Translations under genes and position numbers: made by a program
The notes under the pieces: model-generated
Database searches by the model: none
Told to the model about the DNA's origin: nothing
The model's input: the letters and a program-made list of their open reading frames with translations, nothing else
Shown here: piece by piece, positions 32,044 through 45,399 of the stretch
Position numbering within the stretch: the first letter of the stretch is position 1
Layout: each line of letters begins with the position of its first letter
Assembly: GCF_040412425.1 (NCBI RefSeq)
Contig: NC_089755.1
Location: 52,882,798-52,946,797 of the forward strand
Length of the DNA stretch: 64,000 bases
Direction: 5' to 3'
Source of the DNA: Macrobrachium rosenbergii
Lineage: Eukaryota; Arthropoda; Malacostraca; Decapoda; Palaemonidae

Positions 32044-32060
32044 TCTACCCATGTCCTTTT

Positions 32061-32430
32061 CATCAAATCTCCCTCTATTCATCGTCATCCACAGTCATCC
32101 TTTCTTCCCCCGGCCTCTTTAGAAGCTCGCTTATTAGCTCTTGTTGCTAGCGATGACGAGCTGAATAGCACCCACGGTCGACCGTAATAATACCTGACGA
32201 TGTTGAGATGAAACTTTTTTTTTTTTTTTTTTCCTCTTTATGATGATGTCTCATTTCCAGTCCTGTTTGGAATTTGGAAAACCGAACCCCTTCGGTTTCG
32301 ACTTTTATTTTGGGCTTAGAAACGGAGAGTAGTAAGTGTTAAAAGGATATCACAACGGGCCTGGTTATGTTTGATTATCAGAAGCTAAACAGTCTCTGTT
32401 CTTCTTTCTCTCTTTTAATTACACATGCAC
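32061..32430. other. unique sequence with poly-T
   Basis: Poly-T of about 17 at 32215-32232. No gene recognised. Confidence 0.35.
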
Positions 32431-32472
32431 ACACACACACATATATATATATGTATGTATATACATATACAG

Positions 32473-32520
<48 letters not shown>

Positions 32521-32561
32521 TAATATATATGTTATATAATTATATATATATAATGTTTTAT

Positions 32562-32636
<75 letters not shown>

Positions 32637-32673
32637 GAAACATAGATATGTAGATATGTGTGTGTGTGTGTGT
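32431..32673. repeat. compound (AC)n-(TA)n-(GT)n block
   Basis: AC run near 32428-32440, TA runs 32478-32516 and 32567-32632, then a (GT) run at 32657-32676. TACAGTAATATATA occurs at 32468 and 32516. Confidence 0.93.
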
Positions 32674-32676
32674 GTG

Positions 32677-33833
32677 AACACGAGGGCAAAACGATCGAAA
32701 CCGGAATTTCCAAGAGCGAAGGAAAAAAAAAATTGACCTAAAGAACGGCCGACATATTCAGACCTTAACAACAGACTTTACACAGGTATTTTACGGCGCA
32801 TAATTCAGCGAAAACAAAAACCCTGGACAGAGATTCATGCACGAGATACGAGACGTTTTCATAAGACGGGGGCCGCTACCGACGTAATGTACATCCTAGG
32901 AAGATGTATATAACAATAATGAACATGATGAAGGTGGCAGTATTTACTTAATGCTTGAGATAAGGGCAGCCAGTACAGGTGCTAGTAGTGTATGTACACA
33001 AAAACTCTTGAGTGCTTATGATTATAAGACAACGTGTTGGTCCCCACATTTGTAAGCTCCATGATTCTCTCCGCTATTTATTCATGCATGAACGAGGCAC
33101 CTTGGAGAATACATCCGAATCAGAATACAAGCTGCTTGAAGAACAGAAGAACTTAAAAGTTCTTGAGCGTTGGGACTAGGGTCAACAGAGAACATATGAT
33201 GAAAGTAAATCATTAACATATATGAAGAAATGACATCTAAGATATCTATCACCACAAAGCAAATTTAAAAGGGATAATATAGAAAACACGAGGAAACTTT
33301 TTTTTTTTTTCTTTAATCGCAGAACACAAAGTAATGATACAATTTTTCAACGCTGAACGCGATGGCAAGAGGCCGACGGAGTTGGCTCTTGCGTTAGGAG
33401 CCTCAGCATTCAGTGAAGATGATGAGTGCAAAAGTGTTCCAATACAAAGCAGGAAAGCATCGATGGGACGTTCAATCGAATGCCCTTTTCTAGCCCAGGC
33501 CCAAAGAACAAGAGCAAGAGCCCGTGCCAGCGCAAGGCTGCCTGAATCTATCCACTAAGAAGAGTGGGATTCAAACCACGAAGGAAGCGAAAGAACTCCC
33601 GGAAGAAAGGCTGCGAATTAGTCAGGAAACAGAGGCAGGAAGAGAATTCCAAAGCCAGGCATCAGGAAAACGACAGACGCTGACCCGCGTGCTCCCAAGA
33701 TGAATTATACATTTCGAATTGCAACCATTCTCCAAAAGCAAAAGTCAAAAGAAGCGTAAGTAAAATAAAAATTTAAGAGTGATAAACTTATACAATGATC
33801 ATAAAGGCAAAATGAATCCTGAGACCAACTCGC

Positions 33834-33835
<2 letters not shown>
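32677..33835. other. unique sequence
   Basis: A 74-aa plus frame at 33334-33558 is basic and Ala/Arg-rich at its end, without a known domain. No gene called. The part at 33440-33510 weakly resembles 3535-3620. Confidence 0.35.

Positions 33836-33894
<59 letters not shown>
33836..33894. repeat. (GA)n microsatellite
   Basis: About 29 GA units. Confidence 0.97.
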
Positions 33895-33899
<5 letters not shown>

Positions 33900-34039
33900 A
33901 ATTACTGTAACGACCACCATTCGTCACGCGTCCCTGATTGCCTGAGAATTTGAAGGGATATCAGAGCCAAAGTTAATGGATCATTTTAGGAAAGCCGCAT
34001 CGATCAATCATTCCTATTCATCAAGATGAAGGGTAATGG

Positions 34040-34042
<3 letters not shown>

Positions 34043-34101
<59 letters not shown>

Positions 34102-34205
34102 CAGTACCGGAATTTGGCCCAACAGAAGATAAAAGAAAGTTTATATTGGTGAGCAATGCAAGGGCTCTGAACAAAAAAGACAAGGTTAGCAAAAATGCCT
34201 ACAAT

Positions 34206-34268
<63 letters not shown>
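34043..34268. repeat. (CT)n and (GA)n facing each other
   Basis: CT run 34043-34097 and GA run 34208-34268 lie ~110 bp apart on the same strand and are complementary, so they form a ~55-bp inverted repeat around unique sequence. Confidence 0.93.
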
Positions 34269-34271
<3 letters not shown>

Positions 34272-35360
34272 TTCTCATTTACCAATAATGTATTCCTATT
34301 TTAAAAAAATGTTGTACCCTACGACAGAATCTATTCAAAGTTACTTTTTTATTGTATATATTCAGCACAATTCCAATCTTCTCCTTTCCTGGACGAATTC
34401 ATGGTGCACTGGCTTGTTCCATCGGAGCAACAGTAATAATGACAATTACCCAACAAATTATACAAATTCATTTTGGCACATTAGACGAAACAGTATAATT
34501 ACTCAAACACGTAGCAGTGACGATATACAGCATAACTCAAAGAAGTGACTGCGCACTCAAAAAATGACTGCCGAAGTTGGTTGGTATAATACGGCCTCAT
34601 ACCAGCAATATCAAAGTGAATTAGAAACTTGGTGTGGACCTCTTGGCTCCGGCCCATCAACCGATACGTCACTGACTGCGCATTTTTACTGAGTGATTTC
34701 GACAAGGACTTGAATGAGCGAATGGCATTTGGGCCATTGCACCTCAGAAAAATTATTCCCGGTTGGTTGCGCAGTACAACAAATTTAGTAAGAGACTTGA
34801 CTGTCGAAAATTTAGCCCTACATTTAGCCCAAACCTTCACTCCGCACTCTGGAATTCATCTAGTCGAGGACTTGACTGCATACATAAAACATTTCCCAGC
34901 CAGACTTGATTGCTAACCTTAAAAATGATTCCGCAATCTGAAAATGAGTTAGCATGAATCTTAAAATGTACACCCTGAAAGTGATTTAGCAAAAAAGGAG
35001 TGAGGGTGCACCCTGAATATGATTTAGCAAAGTCATGGACTGAGCGCTTCAAACAAATGATCCGGCCAGAGACATTGTAGTCGGCGCTAAAAGACAAAGG
35101 AATATGCAGTGCAAGACCATTAAAGTGATGAATCACAGTGCGATGACGCATCCGACAACTTCATCGCGGCTCTGTTTGAGAAACTTGACGAAGAGCAAAA
35201 ATAAAGACTGATAGAGTTTCCTTAAAGTCATCTTTGAAAACAGACCAGTATATACCCTTGCATCTGTTAATATGCTACAAGGCAATGGAAGGTCGGAGAA
35301 AAAAAGCTAAATAACAAGAGAATACTTTCATACTATTATTACTCAGAAGATGAACCCTGT
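34269..35360. other. unique sequence with an old ~45-50 bp repeat
   Basis: Between 34900 and 35050 the words AATGAGTTAGCATGAATC, AAAGTGATTTAGCAAAAAAG and AATATGATTTAGCAAAGTC, each after CACCCTGA or CAATCTGA, suggest a decayed minisatellite. Frames at 34499-34840, 34629-34916 and 34837-35151 have no known motif. Confidence 0.4.
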
Positions 35361-35364
35361 TCAT

Positions 35365-35430
35365 ATACGGTAGAACAAGACCCACCAAAGGGTCCATGGC
35401 ACTGACTTGAAATTCAAGCTTCCAAAGAAT
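35365..35430 (-). repeat. family D single copy
   Basis: GAACAAGACCCACCAAAGGG, TCCATGGCACTGACTTGAAA, TTCAAGCTTCCAAAGAATAT is the reverse of the family D core. No trinucleotide tail remains. Confidence 0.7.
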
Positions 35431-35456
35431 ATGGACACAATATAAAACAGAGACAG

Positions 35457-35573
35457 TTCCAAGTAACCAATTGGTTCTTAGCCTCGTTAAATAAGTCTAA
35501 TCCTTCGGGCCAGCCCTAAGAGAGCTGTTAATCAGCTCAGTGGTCTGGTAAACTAAGGTATACTTAACTCTGT
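35457..35573 (+). mobile_element. family B SINE, copy 5 (5' truncated)
   Basis: Begins at TTCCAAGTAACCAATTGG and runs through GGCCAGCCCTAAGAGAGC and CAGCTCAGTGGTCTGG to ACTAAGGTATACTTAACTC. The tRNA head and the first half of the body are missing, the usual result of incomplete reverse transcription. Confidence 0.82.
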
Positions 35574-35692
35574 TCTATAACGGAACACGGCATAAAGTCA
35601 AATAACTTTAATTCAAAACAAACGACACCCCTTAAAAATCAGACTCTAAACGATGACAACAAATTAAAAGATTCATCAAGAAAGGAACAAAA

Positions 35693-36055
35693 AACAAGTA
35701 AAAAATGCGCAGAAGTTTCTTCGGCGCAATCGAGTTTTCTGTACAGCGTATAAGACTGTATGAAACTCTCAGCCGCGGTCCATGAAACTTTCAGTCACCC
35801 CGGTGGTGGCCTGTGTTGCTGGCACCTATGGCGGTGCAATACGCTTCATGGCTAACTTTATCCTTAAATAAAATGAAAACTACTCTGGCCAGAGGGCTGC
35901 AATTTAGTATGTTTGACGACTGGAGGGTGGATGATCAACATAAGAATTTGCAGCTCTCTAGCCTCAGTGGTTTTCAAGATCTGAGGGCGGACAGAGAAGG
36001 TGTGGACGGACAGACAAATAGCTATCTCACTGGTTTTCTTTTACAAAACACAAGA
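35693..36055 (+). mobile_element. family A hairpin element, copy 4
   Basis: ACAAGTAAAAAATGCGCAG, the small hairpin (GAAGTTTCTTCGGCGC), a shortened middle, the long hairpin (35878-35974) with more arm mismatches, and a diverged 3' end (TTTTACAAAACACAAG). Confidence 0.8.
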
Positions 36056-36374
36056 ACACTCCCACCCCTTAAACCTTGAACAAAGCACAACCCTGCGACC
36101 AGCTTCGACGTTCAGTCTGGAATAGAGAGTAGAAAGAGATTCAGTTCACAGGCGATCATCGTAAACGAAACGCCCGAGAGATGAGAGACCAGATACACAA
36201 ATAATACAAAGGTACCACTGACAGGAAATACGCCCATTTATAAGCAGAAAGCTAACACCGAATGGTTCTTTGCATAAACCGCTGATTTCCATAACAGACA
36301 CGTATAAACAGCGAGTGTAAAAAACACATTAACCCTGAAGCAGACTGTACAATTAAGACGTAACAACAAGAACT

Positions 36375-36378
<4 letters not shown>
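36056..36378. other. unique spacer
   Basis: No gene recognised. Confidence 0.35.

Positions 36379-36432
<54 letters not shown>
36379..36432. repeat. (CT)n microsatellite
   Basis: About 27 CT units. Confidence 0.97.
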
Positions 36433-36434
<2 letters not shown>

Positions 36435-36754
36435 GAGGGTGCCACCGGCCTTCAAGCCTACTGATTCAAGGCAAACAAAGAGTAGAGCAATCTAAAAGGA
36501 AAAAAAAATAAAATTACTACTGACCTACATTTAAAAAAAAAAAATGAAGAGGGCATGATGAGAAGGTTGAGGAAAAAAACGAATAAAAACCATGCTGTAC
36601 ATTTTGGCAAAAGAAGAAAAAAAAAAAGGCAAAATGACCGAGCTCGACCTAAAACAGGAAGAAGGCTAGGAAGTGGAATCAACTAAAATGAATGTCTACA
36701 AGGTAATGGATAGACCGCATTTTGTCACAAACCAATAAGAAAAATGGCGAATAA

Positions 36755-36756
<2 letters not shown>
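36433..36756. other. A-rich unique spacer
   Basis: Several A-runs of 8-12. No gene recognised. Confidence 0.35.

Positions 36757-36818
<62 letters not shown>
36757..36818. repeat. (GA)n microsatellite
   Basis: About 31 GA units. A poly-A of about 24 follows at 36907-36930. Confidence 0.97.
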
Positions 36819-36820
<2 letters not shown>

Positions 36821-37043
36821 AAGACACCGGAATGCCCACCATGAAGAAATCCATCGCTATTTCCTGAGCGACCAGCAGGAAAAAATAAAAAAAAGTATAA
36901 ATCGTAAAAAAAAAAAAAAAAAAAAAAAAATGACGAAATACGCCAATATAGAAAGAAAAAAAAACTGCCATCACTAATCGAACTACGATGAATCTACAAG
37001 CAAAAAGCAGCAAATCAAGTGCAAGTGGACGGGAAGTGGTAAG

Positions 37044-37044
<1 letters not shown>

Positions 37045-37080
<36 letters not shown>
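37045..37080. repeat. (GT)n microsatellite
   Basis: About 18 GT units. Confidence 0.97.
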
Positions 37081-37081
<1 letters not shown>

Positions 37082-37328
37082 CCAACGACAGGTGGGAGGG
37101 TTGCTGGGAGGCTTGGAGGCACACGCCCAGCGCAAGCACAATGACAGGTAAGAAACAGGTGTGCCCCTGAAAGCATTGCACAAACTATCATTTCTCAGAA
37201 CCGGTAAAAGCAAGAAACTGCCAGTCACCTCGCCTCCCGGAGGCGCCGGGAAAAAGATGAAATTATTCGATTGGTTTTCCTCCTTCCTGCTGCTAATCCT
37301 CGTCTACCTTCTAATATTTTTATTATTG

Positions 37329-37390
37329 CCCACTAACGTCATTCTCGGTATCATCCGTTTTATATTTAGTAATGCTCTCGACATAACTGC

Positions 37391-37445
<55 letters not shown>

Positions 37446-37505
37446 GATTAAAGTCATTCTCGGTATCATCCGTTTCATATTTAGTAATGCTCTCGACATA
37501 ACTGC

Positions 37506-37563
<58 letters not shown>

Positions 37564-37622
37564 GATTTAAGCCATTCCCGGTATCATCCGTTTCCTCTTA
37601 AGAAATGCTCTCGACATACCTG

Positions 37623-37684
<62 letters not shown>

Positions 37685-37960
37685 GATTAAAGTCATTCTC
37701 GGTATCATCCGTTTTATATCTAGTAATGCTCTCGACATAACTGCTATTATTATTATTATTATTATCACTGATTAAAGTCATTCTCGGTATCATCCGTTTC
37801 ATATTTAGTAATGCTCTCGACATAACTGCTATTATTATTATTATTATTATTACCACCGATTAAACTCAACATAACTGCTATTATTATTATTATTATCACC
37901 GATTAAACTCATTCTCGGTATCATCCGTTTCATATTTAGTAATGCTCTCGACATAACTGC

Positions 37961-38000
<40 letters not shown>

Positions 38001-38060
38001 GATTAAAGTCATTCTCGGTATCATCCGTTTCATATTTAGTAATGCTCTCGACATAACTGC

Positions 38061-38106
<46 letters not shown>

Positions 38107-38166
38107 GATTAAAGTCATTCTCGGTATCATCCGTTTCATATTTAGTATTGCTCTCGACATAACTGC

Positions 38167-38217
<51 letters not shown>

Positions 38218-38281
38218 AGATTAAAGTCATTCTCGGTATCATCCCTTTCATATTTAGTAATGCTCTCGACATAACTGCTAC

Positions 38282-38315
<34 letters not shown>

Positions 38316-38390
38316 GATTAAAGTCATTCTCATCCGTATCATCCGTTTCATATTTAGTAATGCTCTCGACATAACTGCTATTATTAATGC

Positions 38391-38421
<31 letters not shown>

Positions 38422-38563
38422 GATTAAAGTCATTCTCGGTATCATCCGTTTCATATTTAGTAATGCTCTCGACATAACTGCTATTATTATTATTATTATC
38501 ACCGATTAAAGTCATTCTCGGTATCATCCGTTTCATATTTAGTAATGCTATCAACATCACTTC

Positions 38564-38605
<42 letters not shown>

Positions 38606-38797
38606 CACCGATTAAACTCAACATAACTGCTATTATTATTATTATTATCACCGATTAAACTCATTCTCGGTATCATCCGTTTCATATTTAGTAATGCTCT
38701 CGACATAACTGCTATTATTATTATTATTATTATTACCGATGAAAGCCGTTCTCGGTATCATCCGTTTCATATTTAGTAATGCTCTCGACATAACTGC

Positions 38798-38855
<58 letters not shown>

Positions 38856-38915
38856 GATTAAAGTCATTCTCGGTATCATCCGTTTCATATTTAGTAATGC
38901 TCTCGACATAACTGC

Positions 38916-38955
<40 letters not shown>

Positions 38956-39015
38956 GATTAAAGTCATTCTCGGTATCATCCGTTTCATATTTAGTAATGC
39001 TCTCGACATAACTGC

Positions 39016-39060
<45 letters not shown>

Positions 39061-39127
39061 TACCGATTAAAGTCATTCTCGGTATCATCCGTTTCATATT
39101 TAGTAATGCTCTCGACATAACTGCTAC

Positions 39128-39158
<31 letters not shown>

Positions 39159-39224
39159 GATTAAAGTCATTCTCGATATCATCCGTTTCATATTTAGTAA
39201 TGCTCTCGACATAACTGCTACTAC

Positions 39225-39276
<52 letters not shown>

Positions 39277-39333
39277 GATGAAAGTCATTCTCGGTATCAT
39301 CCGTTTCATATTTAGTAATGCTCTCGACATAAC

Positions 39334-39385
<52 letters not shown>

Positions 39386-39470
39386 GATTAAAGTCATTCT
39401 CGGTATCATCCGTTTTATATTTAGTAATGCTCTCAAAATCACTGCTGCTATTATTATTATTATTTTATTT
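37329..39470. repeat. 22-unit array: ~65-bp core alternating with variable (ATT)n
   Basis: The core reads ACCGATTAAAGTCATTCTCG, GTATCATCCGTTTCATATTT, AGTAATGCTCTCGACATAAC, TGCT and is followed each time by 5-20 ATT units. The core's CATAACTGCT end recurs at about 37382, 37496, 37736, 37820, 37869, 37958, 38053, 38159, 38270, 38372 and on to about 39325. Two short cores (CCGATTAAACTCAACATAAC) at about 37855 and 38608 are the same internal deletion, each followed by an identical CACCGATTAAACTCATTCTC unit. So a multi-unit block was itself duplicated. Asn or Ile frames here are artefacts. Confidence 0.95.
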
Positions 39471-39591
39471 TACGTGACAATTCCGTTGTTAATCCGATAT
39501 TGTTTGGCTTGTCCGAACCTTTCGTAAGAATATTCCTTTAAACAGCCCACAGATGCAGATGAAAGCCAAAGTCTCAACCTCTAGATTAGGT

Positions 39592-39594
<3 letters not shown>

Positions 39595-39661
<67 letters not shown>
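39595..39661. repeat. (GA)n microsatellite
   Basis: About 33 GA units. Confidence 0.97.
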
Positions 39662-39664
<3 letters not shown>

Positions 39665-40523
39665 GAATCCATACAAATGTCACCAAAGCAACTTTGTAGA
39701 GTGCTTTTGAATTCTTCAGAAAATGGGTCCGGTACATCTCAGTCCTATTCTCTTGCATATCTTTTTTTTTTTTGTTAATTCCTCCCCCTCCCTCTTTCCC
39801 CCCGCCTACTTCAAACCAGGGCTCTAGATAAAAGCCGAAGAATGTGCGTAACTTGCGATTTGCATAGAAATTGATTGATACATGCGAGGAAGATGCTCCG
39901 CCCATGTGGCGAAGCAAATGGAGCCTTGTTATCCAAAACGGGACGACGAGCGATACAATATGGAACCGCCTGTTTATCTATGGCACACGGCAACATGCTA
40001 ACCACTCATCTAGCCTGAACATACACTGGAAGAAGATAAGAGGCAGAGACAGCGACATGGAGACAGAGATGAATTTAACGTTACCAAGGCAAAAATGAAC
40101 AACACGGACTTATCGACAAACAAGCGTAAACAAAACAAGTCAAGTACGTACTACGGAGTAGCACCCTACATTCTGTGATATCATTAGGTATCTAAACTTT
40201 GGGAGGAGGTGCCCCATTGTATCACTGGGCATCTTGGACTTGCGAGGCGCTATTCCATGTCACCGCCGGATATCTCCAGAAGAAATATACGACACTTCCA
40301 TAAGTGCAGGCGTGCCTTTACCATAAATAGTACAGAGAGAAAATGAGAGTAACAAATTCATGAAAAAAAAAAAAATGGCGACGACGGGACTGGACTGATT
40401 CTCCTTCCTGAACTTCGTTCGTCATTTTTACTTCCGAAGAAAAGCACAGAAATTTATAGAAAATTGCAATGATACCCATTGTATCTGCCCGAAGTGGTCA
40501 CATGAATCATGCGGCCTTTTTTG

Positions 40524-40526
<3 letters not shown>
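39662..40526. other. unique sequence
   Basis: No gene recognised. Short frames at 39811-40098 have no domain. Confidence 0.35.

Positions 40527-40587
<61 letters not shown>
40527..40587. repeat. (GA)n microsatellite
   Basis: About 30 GA units. After it, TTATTAAAATAAGTATTAGCTGCAGA recurs at about 40611 and 40659. Confidence 0.96.
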
Positions 40588-40593
<6 letters not shown>

Positions 40594-40793
40594 AATTAAA
40601 ATAAGTAGGGTTATTAAAATAAGTATTAGCTGCAGAGAGACAACAATGACATCAGAGGGTTATTAAAATACGTATTAGCTGCAGAAAGACACCAATCTCA
40701 ATAAAAGAAGCAGGTAAGGTATTTAAACATTATAAATGAGAGACTCGCTTGCAGATTGGCTCCACATCTTCGAGGTCCTCCCTTTTCTGGGTC

Positions 40794-40795
<2 letters not shown>

Positions 40796-40861
<66 letters not shown>
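40796..40861. repeat. (GA)n microsatellite, one interruption
   Basis: GA tract with a single AGAAGAG break near 40831. Confidence 0.96.
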
Positions 40862-41324
40862 CAAGTTCCTTCTCAGCATTCTTTATGGAGACAATACCTT
40901 ATCATATCTTGTCCATGGAGAAGAATACATATTGCCTCCTATTCCAAGAAGGTTACAAAAACCGCACCTTCTCTATAAGGTACGTCACTCCTATCACATT
41001 ACTTTTTTACTATTTTTTTTTAGAGGAAGAACCACTGTTTCATAAACCTTTTAAAAGTGTTTGATAAAGCCATCGATTTGCGCCGTCAATTTCCCAGTGA
41101 ATTTCAATGCTTCATTCGCGCTGGGTGACCTGATAATATCGAGTGCATCCTGCTTTGCTACTCTGAAGACACACGCGCACAGGCTATTATACCGATAACG
41201 CCTGGTCTCTTTAGGTTGTCAATCGTGTCACTTTCAAGACGATAAAATCCTATACAGATTCTGAACGTTCCCTGGATGCCGTATGTCACTTGGCGAGTTT
41301 CAAAGAGCTCCCGGAAGAATTTTT

Positions 41325-41692
<368 letters not shown>

Positions 41693-41724
41693 GTATGCAC
41701 TCAGGTTCCAACTTCTTCTATGAC

Positions 41725-42475
<751 letters not shown>

Positions 42476-42800
42476 TTCTTCTTCTTCTTCTTCTTCTTCT
42501 TCTTTTAACGTGCTTTTTTCCCATTTTTGTATGGGGTAAGCACGATGCCTTCTTTTGAAGGACTTTTGATTTGGCTTTGGGGTAGACCTGTAGTCTCGAT
42601 CGGCTGCCCTGCCTGACATCGCTTAGACCCCGGTAGCGTATGTTTCATGTATCATACCCGACCCAACGCCCTTTCTTCCCAGCAGCGAGAAGTTGTTGCG
42701 CGGGTAGGGCGAGAGTTCGAGACGTGTGAGATGTTTGTTATGTTTTTAGAAGGTGTTGTAGTGGCTTTGTTTTGTGTGTGTATTTAGTCAGTAACACCCA
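42476..42800 (+). repeat. (CTT)n followed by possible dispersed repeat
   Basis: CTT units at 42476-42505 are followed by AACGTGCTTTTTTCCCATTT, GTATGGGGTAAGCACGATGC and CGATCGGCTGCCCTGCCTGA. This part is less AT-rich than its surroundings and starts exactly at a trinucleotide run, as retroposon ends do in this window. Only one copy is present, so its repeat status is a suspicion. Confidence 0.4.
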
Positions 42801-42969
42801 TTTGCTTTTTAAGCAACCTATCCGTTGATTACATATATAATCCCGGGATGTCATCTTAAATATGCACCAGAAATAGAAACTGAAAAGAGAGACCTAAAGC
42901 AAGAAAGCTCGCTAAAACAGTCAGTAAAAATAAAAGCACAGATAACAGCATAAATAATATTTAAAAGAA

Positions 42970-43280
42970 CAACAAGTAAAAAATGCGTAGAAGTTTCTTC
43001 GGCGCAATCGAGTTTTCTGCTGTATGAGCCGTGGCCCAAGAAACTTTGACCACGGACCGGTGGTGGCCTATCCTGTATCGTTGCCAGAAGCAAAATAAAA
43101 TTAAAAACTACCGAAGCTAGAGGGCTGCAATTTGGTGTGTTTGATGATTGGGGGTTGGATGATCAACACACCATTTTGCAGCCCTCTAGCCTCAGTAGTT
43201 TTTACGATCTGAGGGCGGACAGAAAGAGCGCGGACGGACAGATAAAGCCGGCACAATAGTTTTCTTTTACAGAAAACTAA
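42970..43280 (+). mobile_element. family A hairpin element, copy 5
   Basis: CAAGTAAAAAATGCGTAGAA, the small hairpin, then a deletion joining TTTTCTG to CTGTATGAGCC. Long hairpin at 43107-43200 and the best-preserved 3' end (AGTTTTCTTTTACAGAAAAC). Confidence 0.85.
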
Positions 43281-43576
43281 AACGACGAGGTTCTTACATA
43301 ATGAAGCATATATAACAATGTTTAAACCAAAATACTACTGACCATGAAGAGAGCATTCAAGATCATCTAAAGGAGAACTTATGATGAACTCTCCACAACA
43401 GACCGGAGAGGACATAATTGTTCTTTTCCATAAATGAGTGAAGAGAATGTGCGAAGCGGCCTTCTCCCCAGTTGAGCCAAAAGAACTTGTGAACATTTCT
43501 CTTCAACTGGCAGACCCTTCATTCCCTTCGTTCTAAACGGGGACAACTTACTGTAAATCTTTCATTACTTCTCTCT
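43281..43576. other. unique spacer
   Basis: No gene recognised. Confidence 0.35.
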
Positions 43577-43745
<169 letters not shown>

Positions 43746-43816
43746 CACATAATGACTGATAAAAGTAAACTGGTCTTATAAGAACAGGCCATCGACGTCG
43801 GAAGCAAATAATTCGG

Positions 43817-43817
<1 letters not shown>

Positions 43818-43889
<72 letters not shown>
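43818..43889. repeat. (GA)n microsatellite
   Basis: About 36 GA units, one of the longest here. Confidence 0.97.
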
Positions 43890-43892
<3 letters not shown>

Positions 43893-44309
43893 ATCAGAGC
43901 TATGAAAAAGCAGGCAGGCAAGACATTTGAAAGGACAAGTATACGTGATGGAGAGATGGGAGTGATAAATCCGAAGTCCAACGGGCTGAACAAGCAGGTA
44001 GGCTGGGGGAGGTCCTAATGGCATAAGTATGCGTTCGACCTAGCGATCGTGGGCAAACGACCCAGCAACCTGTAATAAAGAGGCCTGTACCCTACCCCAA
44101 CCTCAGGTTGCACGCCCAACGTTCAACGGCTGAACTAAACGGATGCAAAGGGCGGTCTTGTTTTCCTTTTGCTTTATGCTTCGCTGCAAGCGGCAAGGGG
44201 ACACTCCCATGCCATTCACCAGACCTGACCTTATTCTGTTGTTCTCTTGGTCCTATATTTCTCCATTTTTTTTTTCTTTCTTCCTTTTTGCAATCTATTT
44301 TGGCGTAGC
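43890..44309. other. unique sequence
   Basis: Short frames at 44108-44328 lack known motifs. No gene called. Confidence 0.35.
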
Positions 44310-44371
44310 TTGCTCTTTCAATAAATAGTATTTTTGCTTGGTTTCACAATATTTTGGTCTCAAGAAATAAA

Positions 44372-44434
<63 letters not shown>

Positions 44435-44562
44435 CTCTTTTAATAAATAGTTTTTTTGCTTAGTTTCACAAGATTTTGGTCGCAAGAAATAAATAATAAT
44501 GATAATAATAATGTTCTTTCAATAAATAGTATTTTTGCTTAGTTTCACAAGATTTTGGTGGC

Positions 44563-44640
<78 letters not shown>

Positions 44641-44670
44641 AAGAAGAAGAAGAAGAAGAAGAAGAAGAAG
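44310..44670. repeat. three units of ~55 bp with AAT/AAAT runs, then (AAG)n
   Basis: TTTCAATAAATAGTATTTTT, GCTTGGTTTCACAATATTTT, GGTCTCAAGAAATAAAT occurs at about 44315, 44437 and 44517, each ending in AAATA/AAT runs. The third joins a pure (AAG)n of about 20 units (44612-44670). Confidence 0.92.
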
Positions 44671-44954
44671 ATTATAATGATTAACTGGATTGCAATTTCT
44701 TTGCTGTCCCACTCTCAACTAAAGTTTCCTACCTCAATTAGTTTTGGGGGTCTTAAATATGAATTATAAGACAGCAGGACAAAAAAACTTCCCAGCAGTC
44801 CTACTCACGAGGGAAGGGGGGGGGGAGAGTACTAACCTTCATACTCTCGCCCTCAACTACACACTAAAATCAACCTTATGGCACCCTCAAATCTTCTCTA
44901 GGTGCAATGGCGACGGAGAAAGATAGACCTATTGAATGAGGGTGAATGGTAAAA
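44671..44954. other. unique spacer
   Basis: G-run at 44817-44826. No gene recognised. Confidence 0.35.
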
Positions 44955-45003
44955 GTTAATTATATCTTAGTTTAACCAGACCACTGAGCTGATTAACAGT
45001 TCG
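44955..45003 (-). mobile_element. family B SINE fragment, copy 6
   Basis: GTTAATTATATCTTAGTTTA, ACCAGACCACTGAGCTGATT, AACAG: only the last ~50 bp of the element, so a severe 5' truncation. Confidence 0.75.
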
Positions 45004-45047
45004 GCAATATGCTGTCATAACGATAGGCATCAAATAGACTGATAGAC

Positions 45048-45366
45048 AGAACGTGGAAGTTAGGCCAAAGGCCAAGCGCTGGGACCTATGATAAGGTCAT
45101 TCGTCGCTGAAATGGAAACTGACAGTAAAAGGTTTGAAAGGTGTGACAGGAGGAAAACCTTGCAGCTGCACTAAGAATCAGGTATTAGGAGAGAGTGGAA
45201 AGTAAGATGGAAAAAGGAGAATGTGAAAGGACGCACAGTAAAAGGAACGAAAGGGGTTGCAGCTAGGGGCCGAAGGGACGCTGCAAAGAACCCTAAGTAA
45301 CGCCTACAGTGCAGTGCACCACATGAGGTGCACTGACGGCACTAACCCCCTACCCTCACTACTACG
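45048..45366 (+). mobile_element. family C, copy 5
   Basis: GGAAGTTAGGCCAAAGGCC through AGCTAGGGGCCGAAGGGACG to GAGGTGCACTGACGGCACTA and a C-rich end. A TAA after CAGCTGCAC stops the basic frame seen in copies 1 and 3. Belongs to the subfamily without the AAAG insertion. Confidence 0.83.
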
Positions 45367-45399
45367 GTTATACGGAGCTGGATTTTACCTGTACCCAAT

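Noticed and set aside
37329..39470. CRISPR-like appearance of conserved repeats with variable spacers
   Set aside because: The spacers are only ATT runs of differing length, there are no cas genes, and the DNA is eukaryotic.
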